Assembly (NCBI GenBank): GCA_001940725.1
Contig: MDVR01000108.1
Span: forward strand, 1-17,322
DNA length: 17,322 nt
Direction: 5' to 3'
From: Candidatus Heimdallarchaeota archaeon LC_2
GTDB taxonomy: Archaea > Asgardarchaeota > Heimdallarchaeia > Heimdallarchaeales > Kariarchaeaceae
The notes under the pieces were generated by a model. The model worked only from the letters and a program-made list of their open reading frames with translations. It made no database searches and was not told the DNA's origin. Below are positions 1 to 7,350 of this stretch, in pieces. How positions within the stretch are numbered: the stretch's first letter is position 1; every line of letters begins with the position of its first letter. The position numbers and the translations under genes were made by a program.

Positions 1-165
1 GAAAATACTGAAGAAGGGTTGTGTCATATATGCCTACAAATAGTTGACCACGGCATTCAATGTCTGGGATGTCTTTACTGGTATCATATTGATCATCTGA
101 CTTCTTGGGTTGTTTCAAATAATAATTGTCCAATTTGTAAACATGGATTAAGGATGATTAGATAA
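1..165 (+). CDS. RING-like zinc-finger protein, C-terminal fragment
   Basis: An open frame enters from the left edge and stops at TAA 163-165, so only the last 54 residues are present. The fragment has eight regularly spaced metal ligands, C-x2-C-x9-C-x2-C-x4-H-x2-H-x10-C-x2-C, ending in CPIC, with a Trp five residues after the second His. This order and the 'YH..HL..W' core fit a cross-brace RING or RING-like (Nse1/PHD-like) finger, the fold used by ubiquitin E3 ligases. In archaea such domains are known mainly from Asgard lineages and a few other ubiquitin-like systems. The N-terminal part lies outside the window, so the substrate and any other domains cannot be seen, and no E1, E2 or ubiquitin gene is visible here. 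A PHD-type or structural zinc finger remains possible. Confidence 0.7.
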   Translation, partial: ENTEEGLCHICLQIVDHGIQCLGCLYWYHIDHLTSWVVSNNNCPICKHGLRMIR

Positions 166-212
166 CCAAATACCAATACAAAATTGATCACAATATCCAA
201 TTCTAGGAAAAA

Positions 213-221
213 ACTATATCA
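213..221 (+). promoter_or_regulatory. Putative TATA box for the 4Fe-4S protein gene
   Basis: An A-rich run followed by CTATATCAT lies 24-32 bases before the ATG at 245, the spacing expected of an archaeal promoter driving a near-leaderless transcript. A second TATA-like stretch (TTTATATC, 222-229) makes the exact box uncertain. Confidence 0.4.
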
Positions 222-244
222 TTTATATCATCATATCTAGACAT

Positions 245-1069
245 ATGTGTGAATATTGCAGTAAACATGGTTCTGGTAAAAAATGGTATTTACATACAAA
301 AAATTATATTAAAAATTATGACAGTACGGACCATAAAAGGAAAGAATTCACTACAGATTTCATTCAGCATTTTATGAATTCCTATAAACATTATTTGCAG
401 ACTGGTGACATCAAAAGAATCATGGATAATGATGATCCTAATTGGGTACAAAGACAATTTTACAATTGGTATTTCAAGAAAAAACATTCAGGTCAAGTAG
501 TTCCATTTGAAGAGGCAAAAATGATTATGGAATTGGCTGGTCAGATCTCCCTTGTCCCATGTGTATGTAGAATGGCTAATTCTGGAGAAAAGAAGAATTT
601 ATGCATGTTGTTTATGGCAGTTCCTGATGATTTTTGGGGTGCTGATTATATCAAACGGAGTGAAGTTGAACATTTAGATATCGATGATGCTCAACATAGA
701 ATTAATGAATTTTATGATCAAGGTTTAGTACAGACAGTATGGACCTTTAACTCTCCACATATCGGAGCAATTTGTAATTGTGATTATCCTTATTGTACCG
801 CAGTTCGATTTAGAAAACATGTAAATTCTGTCAAATCACTATTAAGATCTGAATATTACGCAGAGATTGATTATAACACCTGTACAAATTGTCGCAAATG
901 CATTCGAGATTGTCAATTTGGAGCAATGAGTTATTCGACCTCAACAAACAAAGTCGTAATTAATGAGATTCAGTGTTTTGGTTGTGGCGTATGTAGAAAA
1001 GATTGTAAATCCGATTCAATTAAACTATTTCCCAGAGAAAATAATGACAAAATTAAAGCTATTTGGTAA
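245..1069 (+). CDS. Cysteine-rich 4Fe-4S dicluster ferredoxin-like protein
   Basis: This is a 274-residue soluble protein. Its C-terminus holds two classical 4Fe-4S motifs, C-x2-C-x2-C-x3-C at residues 213-223 and 244-254, a bacterial-type 2[4Fe-4S] ferredoxin domain for one-electron transfer. The upstream ~200 residues are not ferredoxin and carry eight further cysteines: C2-x2-C5, a PCVCR motif with C106, C108 and C120, and CNCDYPYC with C177, C179 and C184. These could hold one more metal site or cluster. I recognise the general type (proteins starting MCEYC with an internal C-x-C-R motif, found in archaea and anaerobic bacteria) but no established function. No redox partner enzyme is adjacent and it looks monocistronic. 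The start has its own TATA-like box. An electron-transfer role is inferred from the clusters only. Confidence 0.8.
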   Translation: MCEYCSKHGSGKKWYLHTKNYIKNYDSTDHKRKEFTTDFIQHFMNSYKHYLQTGDIKRIMDNDDPNWVQRQFYNWYFKKKHSGQVVPFEEAKMIMELAGQISLVPCVCRMANSGEKKNLCMLFMAVPDDFWGADYIKRSEVEHLDIDDAQHRINEFYDQGLVQTVWTFNSPHIGAICNCDYPYCTAVRFRKHVNSVKSLLRSEYYAEIDYNTCTNCRKCIRDCQFGAMSYSTSTNKVVINEIQCFGCGVCRKDCKSDSIKLFPRENNDKIKAIW

Positions 1070-1109
1070 TTAAGCAAAATCAAAATTGTTCATTTATTAG
1101 ATATTTTTT

Positions 1110-2123
1110 CTAAATGGATCGAATCTTTCTACTAATGATTAATTTAGTTACAATTAGGCCAATAAGTATTGAAAATAATGGAATTGGGAGTGTTAACACA
1201 CCATCCGTTTCTTCATCTTTATCATCAACATCTGTGTTGCCAGAAATTGATATATATGGGATATAATCATGAATAAATTTGGTAGGTTCATTAATATCGG
1301 TTTGAAAGACAAAATCTTTGAATCCCTCACCAAATGATGTCAACAATGCCATTCCATTGTCCAGGATTATCATAATTGTTACTCGATCCAGAGGATATGC
1401 TTCAATCTCAATGTGATTACCCATTCTCAAAAAGAAGCTTGGGAATGAAACCGCCGTTGTGGTTCCTAAATCAAACATTTCCACGTATACTGAATCACTA
1501 TAAGTAGAGTTCTGCATCCATTCTTCAATATTATTAATATCAAAATCAACTCCTACAAAGAGACTTACATTTTGACTGAAACAACAGAAAGTTCCGTCGT
1601 TTCCTCTTTGAAATAAAACTGACAAACCATATTGTTCAGGATAACTCTCCATAATAGAAATTTGAGTTGCAACTGGCCAAACAAATTGATCATAATCTAT
1701 CAACAGAATTCTTTGTTGAAACCCAAAAATATCATAAAGCATTTTTATCCACCCATCAGCAACATCAAAGGTAACTGGAATTTGTTGTACGGAAATGGTA
1801 TTAGTTTGTTCAAGTCGAGTGAATGTTAATATAAAATTAGGATTATCTTCAGTCTGATCTAATTGAAAGAAACCACCATCTGAAGCATCATTTTCAAATT
1901 CATACCAATTGAAATAATTTACATCCGAATTAAACCCATCATATTGGTCATCATCAGAAGAAATTGAATAAGAGTTATCATTCATCGTGAGATTAAACCA
2001 ATGCCCAAGTGTTGAAGAGTAATAATCAAATTGTACTTCATGGCTTACTGGATTGGTTGTTTGAGCAGTATTCATACTTGATCCAATTAAAATAAGTGTC
2101 AGAAATAATAAAGAACGTTTCAC
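1110..2123 (-). CDS. Secreted surface protein with C-terminal membrane anchor
   Basis: The protein is 337 residues with a GTG start; an in-frame stop lies just three codons upstream, so GTG is the only usual start that keeps the signal peptide. Residues 1-20 form a signal peptide (basic MKRS, then a Leu/Ile-rich core). The middle ~285 residues are acidic and rich in Asp, Asn, Ser, Tyr and Phe, as is usual for an exposed ectodomain. Residues about 311-332 form one hydrophobic segment followed by a short basic tail (SRKIRS), so the protein is probably anchored in the membrane with most of it outside. The acidic linker + hydrophobic helix + basic tail layout resembles archaeosortase-type sorting tails, but I see no defining PGF-like signature. 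I recognise no ectodomain family and the function is unknown. It is transcribed divergently from a small winged-helix gene that could regulate it. Confidence 0.75.
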   Translation of the reverse strand: MKRSLLFLTLILIGSSMNTAQTTNPVSHEVQFDYYSSTLGHWFNLTMNDNSYSISSDDDQYDGFNSDVNYFNWYEFENDASDGGFFQLDQTEDNPNFILTFTRLEQTNTISVQQIPVTFDVADGWIKMLYDIFGFQQRILLIDYDQFVWPVATQISIMESYPEQYGLSVLFQRGNDGTFCCFSQNVSLFVGVDFDINNIEEWMQNSTYSDSVYVEMFDLGTTTAVSFPSFFLRMGNHIEIEAYPLDRVTIMIILDNGMALLTSFGEGFKDFVFQTDINEPTKFIHDYIPYISISGNTDVDDKDEETDGVLTLPIPLFSILIGLIVTKLIISRKIRSI

Positions 2124-2143
2124 AATAATTTAATGGCAACAAG

Positions 2144-2160
2144 AATAGATAATATCTATT
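2144..2160. promoter_or_regulatory. Palindrome upstream of the surface-protein gene
   Basis: AATAGATAATATCTATT has perfect 7-base arms around a 3-base centre. It lies 21-37 bases before the GTG of the leftward surface-protein gene, where its TATA box is expected, so it could be the promoter itself, an overlapping operator, or both. Confidence 0.4.
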
Positions 2161-2177
2161 GTGCGCTTTTAGCACAA
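2159..2177. promoter_or_regulatory. Second palindrome, candidate operator
   Basis: TTGTGC and GCACAA form perfect 6-base arms separated by 7 bases, a layout typical of a dimeric winged-helix regulator site. It overlaps the end of the neighbouring palindrome by two bases and lies in the 180-base space between the divergent surface-protein and winged-helix genes. A transcript hairpin is the alternative, but neither gene ends here. Confidence 0.4.
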
Positions 2178-2270
2178 GTAATAATTATTGAATAATTACG
2201 TATAGCTGCTCCTATATGCAAAAGAATTCTGTTTAATAACAATGAATTAATCCGATCTCAAACCATATTC

Positions 2271-2280
2271 TAAATATTTA
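2271..2280 (+). promoter_or_regulatory. TATA box for the winged-helix gene
   Basis: TAAATATTTA lies 24-33 bases before the ATG at 2304, the distance expected for a leaderless or nearly leaderless archaeal transcript. Confidence 0.5.
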
Positions 2281-2303
2281 AGATTATTCACAATTGAATT
2301 TAG

Positions 2304-2528
2304 ATGTCCAGCTTTTCAAAAAATGAAAAATGTTTTCTTGAGATTTTGAAATCACAAGGAATAAAATTAACGACATCTAAAATTTTAGAATTAGTTGATA
2401 ATTTTCCTGATCTCTGTTCAGGTTGTAAGAGTGGAAATGATGTAATTGCGGCAGGCATGAGATTAATAAAGAAAGAAAAAATTATAAGGTCAATTGGTAA
2501 AGGAGGATTTCTTTGGAGTTTAGTTTAG
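2304..2528 (+). CDS. Small winged-helix DNA-binding-like protein
   Basis: This 74-residue basic protein seems to be almost entirely one winged-helix domain. It has an N-terminal helix (NEKCFLEILKSQG), a second helix after 'TTSKILELV', a third helix around residues 45-58 (DVIAAGMRLIKKEKI), and a Gly-rich hairpin ending in FLWSL that fits the wing. A C-x2-C pair (CSGC, near residues 38-41) sits in the loop before the recognition helix; it could be redox sensitive or bind metal with partners elsewhere, but two cysteines alone do not prove it. No effector domain is present. It is divergent from the surface-protein gene, and the palindromes between them make local regulation plausible. The family assignment rests on predicted secondary structure. 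Confidence 0.6.
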   Translation: MSSFSKNEKCFLEILKSQGIKLTTSKILELVDNFPDLCSGCKSGNDVIAAGMRLIKKEKIIRSIGKGGFLWSLV

Positions 2529-2601
2529 CCTAAATTAAGCTAGTTTTATCAAAATTGTGAGCGATATTATTTTAAGTTAAAAAAACCATATTCTAATTGC
2601 T

Positions 2602-2608
2602 AAGGGGT
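2602..2608 (+). promoter_or_regulatory. Shine-Dalgarno before the AUU codon of the TPR gene
   Basis: AAGGGGT is a strong match to an archaeal ribosome-binding site. It is seven bases before the in-frame ATT at 2616, ideal spacing, and 164 bases before the first in-frame ATG at 2772. A TATA-like stretch at 2565-2576 would give a leader of roughly 15-20 bases. The site argues that translation starts near 2616. Confidence 0.5.
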
Positions 2609-2615
2609 AGTTGGA

Positions 2616-4184
2616 ATTAATCCACTTATTGAATCAGCACAACAACTTTATGATAAAAAAGAATTTGAAGAAGCTCTCCAAATTCTTGATCGGGCTTTAA
2701 CAAAGAATCGAAGAGATGGATTAAAAAGTAAAAAATCTGAATCTAAAATTCAATATGGTAAAGAATTAGCCATGATTCGATTAATCGAAGGTAAAATAAA
2801 ATTTGCATTGGATGATGTAGATGCTGCAGTGGAAGCGTATAACAAATCAAAATCGACTCTAGTAGGCATAGAATCATCAGCAATGGGCATTAAAGGGTTA
2901 CTTGATTATCAATTTGGAGAAATTGCTAAAAAATACAGAGAACACGATAATGTTGTTCAACTCATAAATTCAAGTGTAAGTAATTTAAAAGAAGGGGGTT
3001 TCTATAATACAGCTATTACATATTTGTTTGATCTTGTAAATTATATTACAATAAATAAATTGCAAGAAAATCCACTCACTTATGCTGATCAGATTGATCA
3101 ACTCACAAAGAAATCTATCAAGGATAAGAATGACAAGAAAAAATATTCAGCTGAACTAAGTATGTTAAAAGGAAATTTCTTCAGAACTTCAAACCGTAAT
3201 GACGCTGCAAAAGAATTTGAGAATGCAGCAAAGGAATTTTCTAGCTTAAAATTGTACAAAAACCATGCTGAATCATTAGTACAGTGGGCAGAATTAGTTC
3301 GAAATGGTTCATTAAAGAAATCTGAAAAAATTTTGAAAATAGCAATAGAGAGCGCTAAAAAAGGAAATTCAGATAGAGAAATTGGTTTTGCACTATTGAG
3401 TTTGGCCAAGGTAAAACGTATTCTCAACGAATTGGATGAAGCAAAAAGTCTTGAAAAAGAAGGTTTTGATACCTTAAATAAATCTGGATGCAATGAGGAA
3501 TGTGGTACCTATTATATTGAAATTTCTAGAATCATTGCTTTGACTTCAACTAACGATAATGAATTATCAATAGCAATTGAATATGCAACTAAAGCTAGTA
3601 AACTGTTTGATGAAATCGAACATAAGTATGGTAAAACGGTATCACTATTTATGCAAGGTCTCAGTAGAATAGCAAAAGGCTATGTTCAAGAAGGGTTATC
3701 AATGATCAAACTTACTACTATAAATCTCAACAGATTAAAGAAAAATGATCAGGTCGAATATTTGAATACACATGCTAGTCACCTTGTAAATGCATTAACT
3801 AGTGATACTGAAAATGAAGATTTCAATACAATCTTAGAAAAACATTCTGAAAATCTTCATCCCTTAGAAAAGGGTTCATTATTCCATCTAGCCAGTATTA
3901 TCAAATTCCACCAAGATGCAAACGAGGGAATACATTTGATAAATAATTCCTTAAATCTTCTTGAAAAATATGTTAAAAAGAATAAAGATTATCAAATTTA
4001 TTATGACATCGCTAAAGAGAGAGCTGAAAAACTAAGCCAAGAAGCTGTAGGAGTATCTTCAAATTCAATAGAAGCAACATCAGGGTCCTTTTCAATGCAA
4101 ACCCCTTCAGAAGGGATATCAAAACAAGAGATTGCTCAGCCTAAATTTAAGAAACGAGGCGGACCCAATTTAGGTAAAAAATGA
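2616..4184 (+). CDS. TPR-repeat protein, probable AUU start
   Basis: From the ATT at 2616 this reads as a 522-residue, almost wholly helical protein; from the first ATG at 2772 it would be 470 residues. I favour the upstream start: the frame is open back to the TAA at 2601-2603, and the extra 52 residues contain a textbook TPR helix (LYDKKEFEEALQILDRAL). Further helix-turn-helix repeats of about 35-40 residues follow, including 'AAKEFENAAKEF', 'HAESLVQWAELV' and 'AIEYATKASKLFDEI'. The C-terminal ~50 residues are low in structure and end in a basic Gly/Lys tail. TPR proteins act as scaffolds; no enzyme domain is visible and no partner can be named. The gene converges on the DUF371 gene with 17 bases between stop codons. 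Presence is near certain; the start is not. Confidence 0.75.
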   Translation: MNPLIESAQQLYDKKEFEEALQILDRALTKNRRDGLKSKKSESKIQYGKELAMIRLIEGKIKFALDDVDAAVEAYNKSKSTLVGIESSAMGIKGLLDYQFGEIAKKYREHDNVVQLINSSVSNLKEGGFYNTAITYLFDLVNYITINKLQENPLTYADQIDQLTKKSIKDKNDKKKYSAELSMLKGNFFRTSNRNDAAKEFENAAKEFSSLKLYKNHAESLVQWAELVRNGSLKKSEKILKIAIESAKKGNSDREIGFALLSLAKVKRILNELDEAKSLEKEGFDTLNKSGCNEECGTYYIEISRIIALTSTNDNELSIAIEYATKASKLFDEIEHKYGKTVSLFMQGLSRIAKGYVQEGLSMIKLTTINLNRLKKNDQVEYLNTHASHLVNALTSDTENEDFNTILEKHSENLHPLEKGSLFHLASIIKFHQDANEGIHLINNSLNLLEKYVKKNKDYQIYYDIAKERAEKLSQEAVGVSSNSIEATSGSFSMQTPSEGISKQEIAQPKFKKRGGPNLGKK

Positions 4185-4201
4185 TGGATATGAACTTTAA
4201 A

Positions 4202-4639
4202 TTAAATTTTTTCTAAAATAATTATTAAATTGGTTTTCGGGTTTTGCAATTGTTCTATCATTTCTGAAGGTAAATCTCCTGCAACAAATGATGAATTTAT
4301 AGCTGCAGTTCTAGGTGATATAAATGAACTTTTTCTGAATACCATATCTCTTTCATCCTCCAGTGATAAACCAGGATGCCCTTCTGCGGTTCCAACAAAT
4401 TCTATATTTTCAGCTTTCAATACGATTTTTATTTTTCCTGAATTTTGTAAATGATTCTTCATCCATTTTGGTAAGTTTACACATCCCATATTACTAGATA
4501 CACCAATAATACAATCTCCTTTCGTAGATAAATAATCTTCTTTGGTAATTTGCCAAGTCGTATTATGTTTGGAGAGGATATTTTCATGTCCTTTTGCTTT
4601 GATTACAATATGATTTTTGTAGGTGGTATCCACTGACAT
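4202..4639 (-). CDS. DUF371 family protein
   Basis: This small soluble protein is 145 residues from the preferred ATG at 4639, or 152 from an ATG at 4660. I prefer the internal start because the extra residues (MYSLIWI) look unlike coding sequence and DUF371 proteins usually begin shortly before the 'A-K/R-G-H' motif. Recognisable family signatures are AKGHENI, 'TTWQITKED', 'GDCIIGV', a 'GHPGLSLEDERDMVFRKSS' block, 'PRTAAI' and a C-terminal 'DLPSEMIEQL'. DUF371 is an archaeal family without an established function; the invariant Gly-Asp-Cys and Arg-Lys-Ser segments suggest a binding or catalytic site, but that is inference. It lies 70 bases downstream of the Bax-inhibitor-like gene on the same strand and could be co-transcribed with it. 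Confidence 0.75.
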   Translation of the reverse strand: MSVDTTYKNHIVIKAKGHENILSKHNTTWQITKEDYLSTKGDCIIGVSSNMGCVNLPKWMKNHLQNSGKIKIVLKAENIEFVGTAEGHPGLSLEDERDMVFRKSSFISPRTAAINSSFVAGDLPSEMIEQLQNPKTNLIIILEKI

Positions 4640-4709
4640 AATCCATATCAATGAATACATAAGTATGACGTAAATTCTTCCAAAAATAGTTTTGTTTAGG
4701 AAATGATAT

Positions 4710-5390
4710 TCATCTTCTATTTCCGAATAACATTACTAATATTTGTAAAAGATATCTGAAAATCAATAATATATCCCAGTACATGGACCAAGCCATACGT
4801 GCTGGTGATCCATATTGACCCGCTTGTAATCTTGATAAATCATAATATAGATACCATGAAAATAATGCGGCTCCAAAGATACTAATTATCAATAAAACAA
4901 TCTCTGAAAAGATGAAGAACCAACTAAGGATAAGTAAACCAATAAAAATTAATGAATATTTAGTTAGATTTTTGCCTACAACATTTGGATCTGGATGTTG
5001 ACTCTCCACTTTATACCATAAATATCCAACAATCAATGCAGTTCCGCCAAAGGCTCCTAAGATTATTCCCTCGGCATTATCTAATACGGTCAAATAGACT
5101 GTAAAAGTTGCACCTAACATCACACCAGACGAGGCTGCAAAAACGAAGTAAAGCGTGTTTATGGTATTTTCATTTTTAGCAAAAAAATATCCTATAATTG
5201 AAATTATATATCCTACAATTCCTAAAAGTAAGAGCAGGGGGGCAAAATCTGGTAAAAATACAACAATTGCAGCCATAATCGCTGCCAATAATAAACCATC
5301 TGTCAATTTATGTAATACTAATGACTTCGTATAATCATCAATACCTTGATGTCGTTGATATCCCCTTGGTTGACGTCCGTAATATGACAT
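4710..5390 (-). CDS. Bax inhibitor-1 (TMBIM/YetJ-like) membrane protein
   Basis: This is a 226-residue integral membrane protein with seven hydrophobic segments after a short Gly/Arg/Tyr-rich cytoplasmic start. The family layout is six regular helices plus a seventh re-entrant or short helix at the C-terminus. The two acidic positions of the pH/calcium-sensing di-aspartyl pair of this family appear present: Asp in 'YYDLSRL' and Asp in 'YWDILLIF', followed by the typical 'FRYLLQIL' end. BI-1 proteins are calcium-leak or ion-homeostasis channels in bacteria and eukaryotes; in archaea their role is little studied. Length agrees with the family (about 215-240). The gene has its own TATA box, and the DUF371 gene follows on the same strand. 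Function by family only. Confidence 0.8.
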   Translation of the reverse strand: MSYYGRQPRGYQRHQGIDDYTKSLVLHKLTDGLLLAAIMAAIVVFLPDFAPLLLLLGIVGYIISIIGYFFAKNENTINTLYFVFAASSGVMLGATFTVYLTVLDNAEGIILGAFGGTALIVGYLWYKVESQHPDPNVVGKNLTKYSLIFIGLLILSWFFIFSEIVLLIISIFGAALFSWYLYYDLSRLQAGQYGSPARMAWSMYWDILLIFRYLLQILVMLFGNRR

Positions 5391-5410
5391 AATCTATATT
5401 TGGAAATTCA

Positions 5411-5422
5411 TATCTATAAATG
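5411..5422 (-). promoter_or_regulatory. TATA box for the Bax-inhibitor-like gene
   Basis: On the minus strand CATTTATAGATA lies 21-32 bases before the ATG, the spacing of a leaderless archaeal promoter. Confidence 0.45.
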
Positions 5423-5513
5423 ATACTACTAGAGATACCATTATTTCAATAATTAACAGCCTATAAATCGGCAAATAATATATATTCTCACAACTGTATT
5501 TAATGACTTGCTT

Positions 5514-6515
5514 TTATGGTTTTAACAGAACTTTACCTATATTTTTTCTATCGTGAATATATTGGTGAGCAATTCCAGCATCAGCTAAATTAAAAATTTG
5601 TTCCTCACTTACAATTGGTCTAAATTCATTTTCAGATACTAATCGATTAAGATGATCTAGAGAGTGTTTCAACTTATCGAATTGAGGGATTAATCTACCA
5701 ATATGTAGTCCCATAAATCCCTTTGAATATTTAATCACCTTAGCAATATTTGTTTTTGGTAATGCTTTCCAAGCTTTGTATAATGAAAATGGATTCTTCT
5801 TGTTAACATGAATTCCACTACCTCCAATAAGTACAATTCTTCCCAATGGAGCTAGACAAATATTCGAACGTTTGTATATATCTCCTCCAACCGATTCAAG
5901 AACACAGTTAGGTGGCTTATCTTTCAATTCAGTATCAAAATTTTCATAAGTTAATGCATGAGCCCCTAGTGATTCAATAAAATCTCTCTTTCTCTGGGTA
6001 GAAGCAGTTCCATAAACCTCCAACCCAAGAGCTTTACCTAGTATTATTGCAGATGTACCCACACCTCCAGCAGCAGCTTGAACTAGCAATCTTTCACCTT
6101 TCCTAACTCGAGCCATTTCCGTTAAAGCTAACCAAGCAGTTGCCCATGTGGCAATGTACGCAGCCGCTTCTTTGTAGTTGAAATGATCCGGATATCCTAA
6201 TGCAAGTTTCTCATCCACAGCATTTAATTCAGCATAACCACCTGTTTGAGCCGCTGCAATAACAGAATCCCCGACTTCAATATTAGTAACTTTCTTCCCT
6301 ATTTCTTCAACAATCCCTGAAGCCTCAAAACCTAATATATATGGTCTCTTGGGGCTCCAACTGTACAATCCTTGTCGTGCAAGTAAATCTGCATAGTTAA
6401 CCCCAGCATATTTGTTCCTGACTAATACCTGATTATCTTTTACAATTGGATCTGCAATTTCACTTATTTGAAGTACATCCGGTTTACCTGTTCTATCGAG
6501 TACTATTGCCCTCAT
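5514..6515 (-). CDS. Zinc-independent quinone oxidoreductase-like MDR protein
   Basis: This 333-residue protein belongs to the medium-chain dehydrogenase/reductase superfamily, QOR/zeta-crystallin branch. The N-terminal GroES-like domain (about residues 1-125) has 'GVNYADLLARQGLY' where zinc alcohol dehydrogenases have the catalytic Cys, so no active-site zinc is expected; 'YILGFEASGIVEEIG' is the conserved second strand. The Rossmann domain carries the nucleotide motif AAAGGVG at 147-153. The usual reaction is NAD(P)H-dependent reduction of quinones or of the double bond of an enone or acrylyl substrate; the true substrate cannot be read from the sequence. It lies 53 bases downstream of the thioredoxin-like gene on the same strand, suggesting a small redox unit. 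VAT-1-like and crotonyl-CoA-reductase-like relatives are alternatives. Confidence 0.85.
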   Translation of the reverse strand: MRAIVLDRTGKPDVLQISEIADPIVKDNQVLVRNKYAGVNYADLLARQGLYSWSPKRPYILGFEASGIVEEIGKKVTNIEVGDSVIAAAQTGGYAELNAVDEKLALGYPDHFNYKEAAAYIATWATAWLALTEMARVRKGERLLVQAAAGGVGTSAIILGKALGLEVYGTASTQRKRDFIESLGAHALTYENFDTELKDKPPNCVLESVGGDIYKRSNICLAPLGRIVLIGGSGIHVNKKNPFSLYKAWKALPKTNIAKVIKYSKGFMGLHIGRLIPQFDKLKHSLDHLNRLVSENEFRPIVSEEQIFNLADAGIAHQYIHDRKNIGKVLLKP

Positions 6516-6568
6516 ACTCGATGAGAATAACGACTTTACTCAAATCTTTGTATTGATGATTGAATCAC

Positions 6569-7162
6569 TTATCTTTTTTTTGTTGGTAATATTTGGATCA
6601 TTGCGGTAGCTCGATCCGCAGTTTCCATTAGTTCTCTCAATATTTCCGCAGTTAGATTAGGTATTTTTAGTTCAGGCATGGATTTGTATTTAGCAATATA
6701 TTCTTCTTTTGGTAGCTTTTGAGATTGTAGATTCGCTAATAATAGATAACTACGTGTGGGACGTTCAACCCATCTAGAAATTTCATCCCCATCCTCATCT
6801 GCAAGTATTACCATTGGAATTTTTTGTCTTCCAGCTGTACAATAATATTGTTGAAAGTCCTCTTCAAAAGATGTTTTTACCACAATTACAAATTCCCAAT
6901 TATTAAGAGCATCTGCTAGAGCAGAAATAACTGGTACACCATTTGCACAATCACCACACCAATTTTCTGAGACACATAGGATTTTCATTTTCCTATTAAT
7001 TCTAGTAAGTTTTTGAGGCTCAATTTTACTAATAAGCTCTTGAGCAGCTTCAAAGTGCCTTGACATTCTGTCTTTGATTTTTTCATTTAATGTTAATTCT
7101 ACGTATCTCTCATAGGAGATTCCAGCATCAAACATTTTAACAAAGGTTTCTTGTCTTTTCAT
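6569..7162 (-). CDS. Thioredoxin-like protein (Thioredoxin_9 type)
   Basis: This soluble 197-residue protein has a thioredoxin fold in the middle. The redox motif is W-C-G-D-C at residues 68-72, and a cis-proline follows in 'QKIPMVILAD' (Pro116). The ~60-residue helical N-terminal extension and the CGDC active site match the small family called Thioredoxin_9 in Pfam, found in bacteria and archaea, rather than classical thioredoxins (CGPC). There is no signal peptide, so it acts in the cytoplasm, most likely in thiol-disulfide exchange. It is upstream of the quinone oxidoreductase-like gene on the same strand. No thioredoxin reductase is near, so the electron donor is unknown. Confidence 0.8.
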   Translation of the reverse strand: MKRQETFVKMFDAGISYERYVELTLNEKIKDRMSRHFEAAQELISKIEPQKLTRINRKMKILCVSENWCGDCANGVPVISALADALNNWEFVIVVKTSFEEDFQQYYCTAGRQKIPMVILADEDGDEISRWVERPTRSYLLLANLQSQKLPKEEYIAKYKSMPELKIPNLTAEILRELMETADRATAMIQILPTKKR

Positions 7163-7350
7163 TTCTCAACCTATTTAGATTCATTTTTTCAGTACTAAAG
7201 TTCTTAATTATGTTACAAATTCAAATGCATCTTATTTTCTATAAATTTTAAAGTTAGTAGTAATTTTCAAACGCAATATTTTCATACTACAGGGAAGAAA
7301 AAACTTTCAAAATATCAAAATTATCCATTTGAGGCTATTTTTCAGTAGAA

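Noticed and set aside
2159..2177. TTGTGC/GCACAA hairpin as a transcription terminator
   Set aside because: Both flanking genes start, not end, here, so a terminator would have nothing to terminate; an operator is more plausible.
2581..2640. tRNA-like sequence near GGGGTAGTTGG before the TPR gene
   Set aside because: No acceptor-stem pairing and no GTTCGA-type T loop at the needed distance; the segment is better explained as a ribosome-binding site and start region.
3098..3493. Minus-strand open frame of 131 codons inside the TPR gene
   Set aside because: It is rich in Ser, Phe and Leu as expected from the reverse complement of Lys/Glu-rich coding DNA, and the TPR frame continues strongly through it.
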